From the NCBI GenBank assembly GCA_902363555.1, contig CABJAM010000011.1:115364-179363 (forward strand): a DNA stretch of 64,000 nucleotides. Direction: 5' to 3'. This DNA comes from Lachnospiraceae bacterium (lineage in GTDB: Bacteria; Bacillota; Clostridia; Lachnospirales; Lachnospiraceae). The notes below the pieces were generated by a model. It did no database searches. It saw only the letters and a list, made by a program, of their open reading frames with translations, and had not been told where the DNA came from. Positions 63,557 through 64,000 of this stretch are shown in pieces; position 1 is the stretch's first letter, and each line of letters starts with the position of its first letter. The position numbers were made by a program, and so were the translations under genes.

Positions 63557-63591
63557 GAATGTTTTTCTCCTCCTTGGATACATTAATCCTG

Positions 63592-63620
63592 ATTTTATAC
63601 TTATATTTTATACTTTTCAA
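63592..63620 (-). promoter_or_regulatory. Promoter of the serine hydrolase gene
   Basis: Minus-strand -35 TTGAAA (63615-63620) and -10 TAAAAT (63592-63597), 17-bp spacer. It contains two copies of AAGTATAAAAT, the core of the motif seen at 51260 and 56113. Confidence 0.6.
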
Positions 63621-64000
63621 AATTTGTTCGCATTAAATATTGTTACATTCGGTTGAAGGATTGTTACTTTTTAAGTAAATCAGGCCCCCAAAATTTTAAG
63701 CACCTGACCCATCCTTTTATTTCCCATTCATTTTATTACTTATTTATTACTGACGAATGAGCCTTTTAAACAACTTGAGGTTTCCGTTATTTGTATCAGT
63801 CAAGAAAAATAGTTTATTAACATTTTTTTAACAATTATACTCTATACTACCAGTTAAATGTTAATTATAATAGGACCTGATATTGAGGTAAAGCCAAAGG
63901 TAGTGTCAAGTGATTTATGAAAAACTGAGTCAAAGAAAAACGGCTCAAAAGAACCTTGAAAATTGCAGATATTGATGATTTAGACCTTTGGGCTTTGCCC
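63621..64000. other. No gene seen
   Basis: AT-rich intergenic sequence. A TTAACATTT/AAATGTTAA inverted pair (63817 and 63856) is the only clear structure. The last 80 bases have an open plus-strand frame with no start or recognisable motif and may belong to an element or gene beyond the window. Confidence 0.5.

Noticed and set aside
63880..64000. End of an insertion sequence or start of a new gene
   Set aside because: GTGTCAAGTGATTTATG hints at an element end, but neither an inverted partner nor transposase motifs are visible before the window ends.

Overview
The window looks like a chromosomal segment of a gut Clostridia bacterium, most likely a Lachnospiraceae member. Reasons: mutS-mutL-miaA gene order with miaB nearby, a type III glutamine synthetase, SpoVB-like and BofC-like proteins typical of spore formers, many CUT1/Lpl-type sugar ABC systems without their own ATPase, and YesMN-type two-component pairs. 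Almost everything is on the minus strand. Starts were moved inward where a Shine-Dalgarno (SD) sequence clearly favours an internal start. Names rest on recognised motifs and gene context, not on a database search.

1-16,850: a housekeeping block read leftward from a promoter near 16,830: two flavoproteins, proB, a patatin-like lipase, a DUF896 protein, 5-formyl-THF cyclo-ligase, proA, miaB and glnN, closed by a terminator; then mutS, mutL and miaA (cut by the window edge). Glutamine synthesis, proline synthesis, folate repair, tRNA modification and mismatch repair are grouped here.

16,860-29,690: what looks like a complete lacto-N-biose / galacto-N-biose (LNB/GNB) salvage locus, the pathway known from bifidobacteria for mucin and milk glycans. 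It has a GH112 phosphorylase, a NahK-like N-acetylhexosamine 1-kinase, a sugar-1-phosphate nucleotidyltransferase, GalE, a binding protein with two permeases, and an AraC regulator. It also carries a signal-less Cys-type sulfatase translationally coupled to the phosphorylase and a signal-less CBM9-like protein, which suggests intracellular handling of sulfated disaccharides. Between the CBM9-like gene and galE lies a 352-bp giant inverted repeat enclosing a branched, terminator-like RNA fold.

29,880-39,440: envelope and RNA genes (phoH, ybeY, DUF3048 lipoprotein, SpoVB/MurJ-like flippase, BofC-like protein), then a hybrid histidine kinase divergent from a GntR-like regulator with two winged-helix domains.

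39,440-46,050: a small metabolic operon (MerR-tail-like small protein, acetyltransferase, DUF3737 protein, PatB aminotransferase, ferredoxin-type aldo/keto reductase), an intact IS30-family element with a 3-bp target duplication, and a broken AraC regulator.

46,080-63,560: two paralogous carbohydrate modules in tandem, each with a YesM-type kinase, YesN-type regulator, binding lipoprotein and LplB/LplC permeases. One includes a GH78 rhamnosidase-like enzyme and a carboxylesterase; the other starts next to a class C beta-lactamase-type hydrolase. The last 400 bases hold no gene I can support.

A recurring oddity is that the last codons plus stop of mutL, the DUF896 gene and patB are repeated just downstream of the gene.
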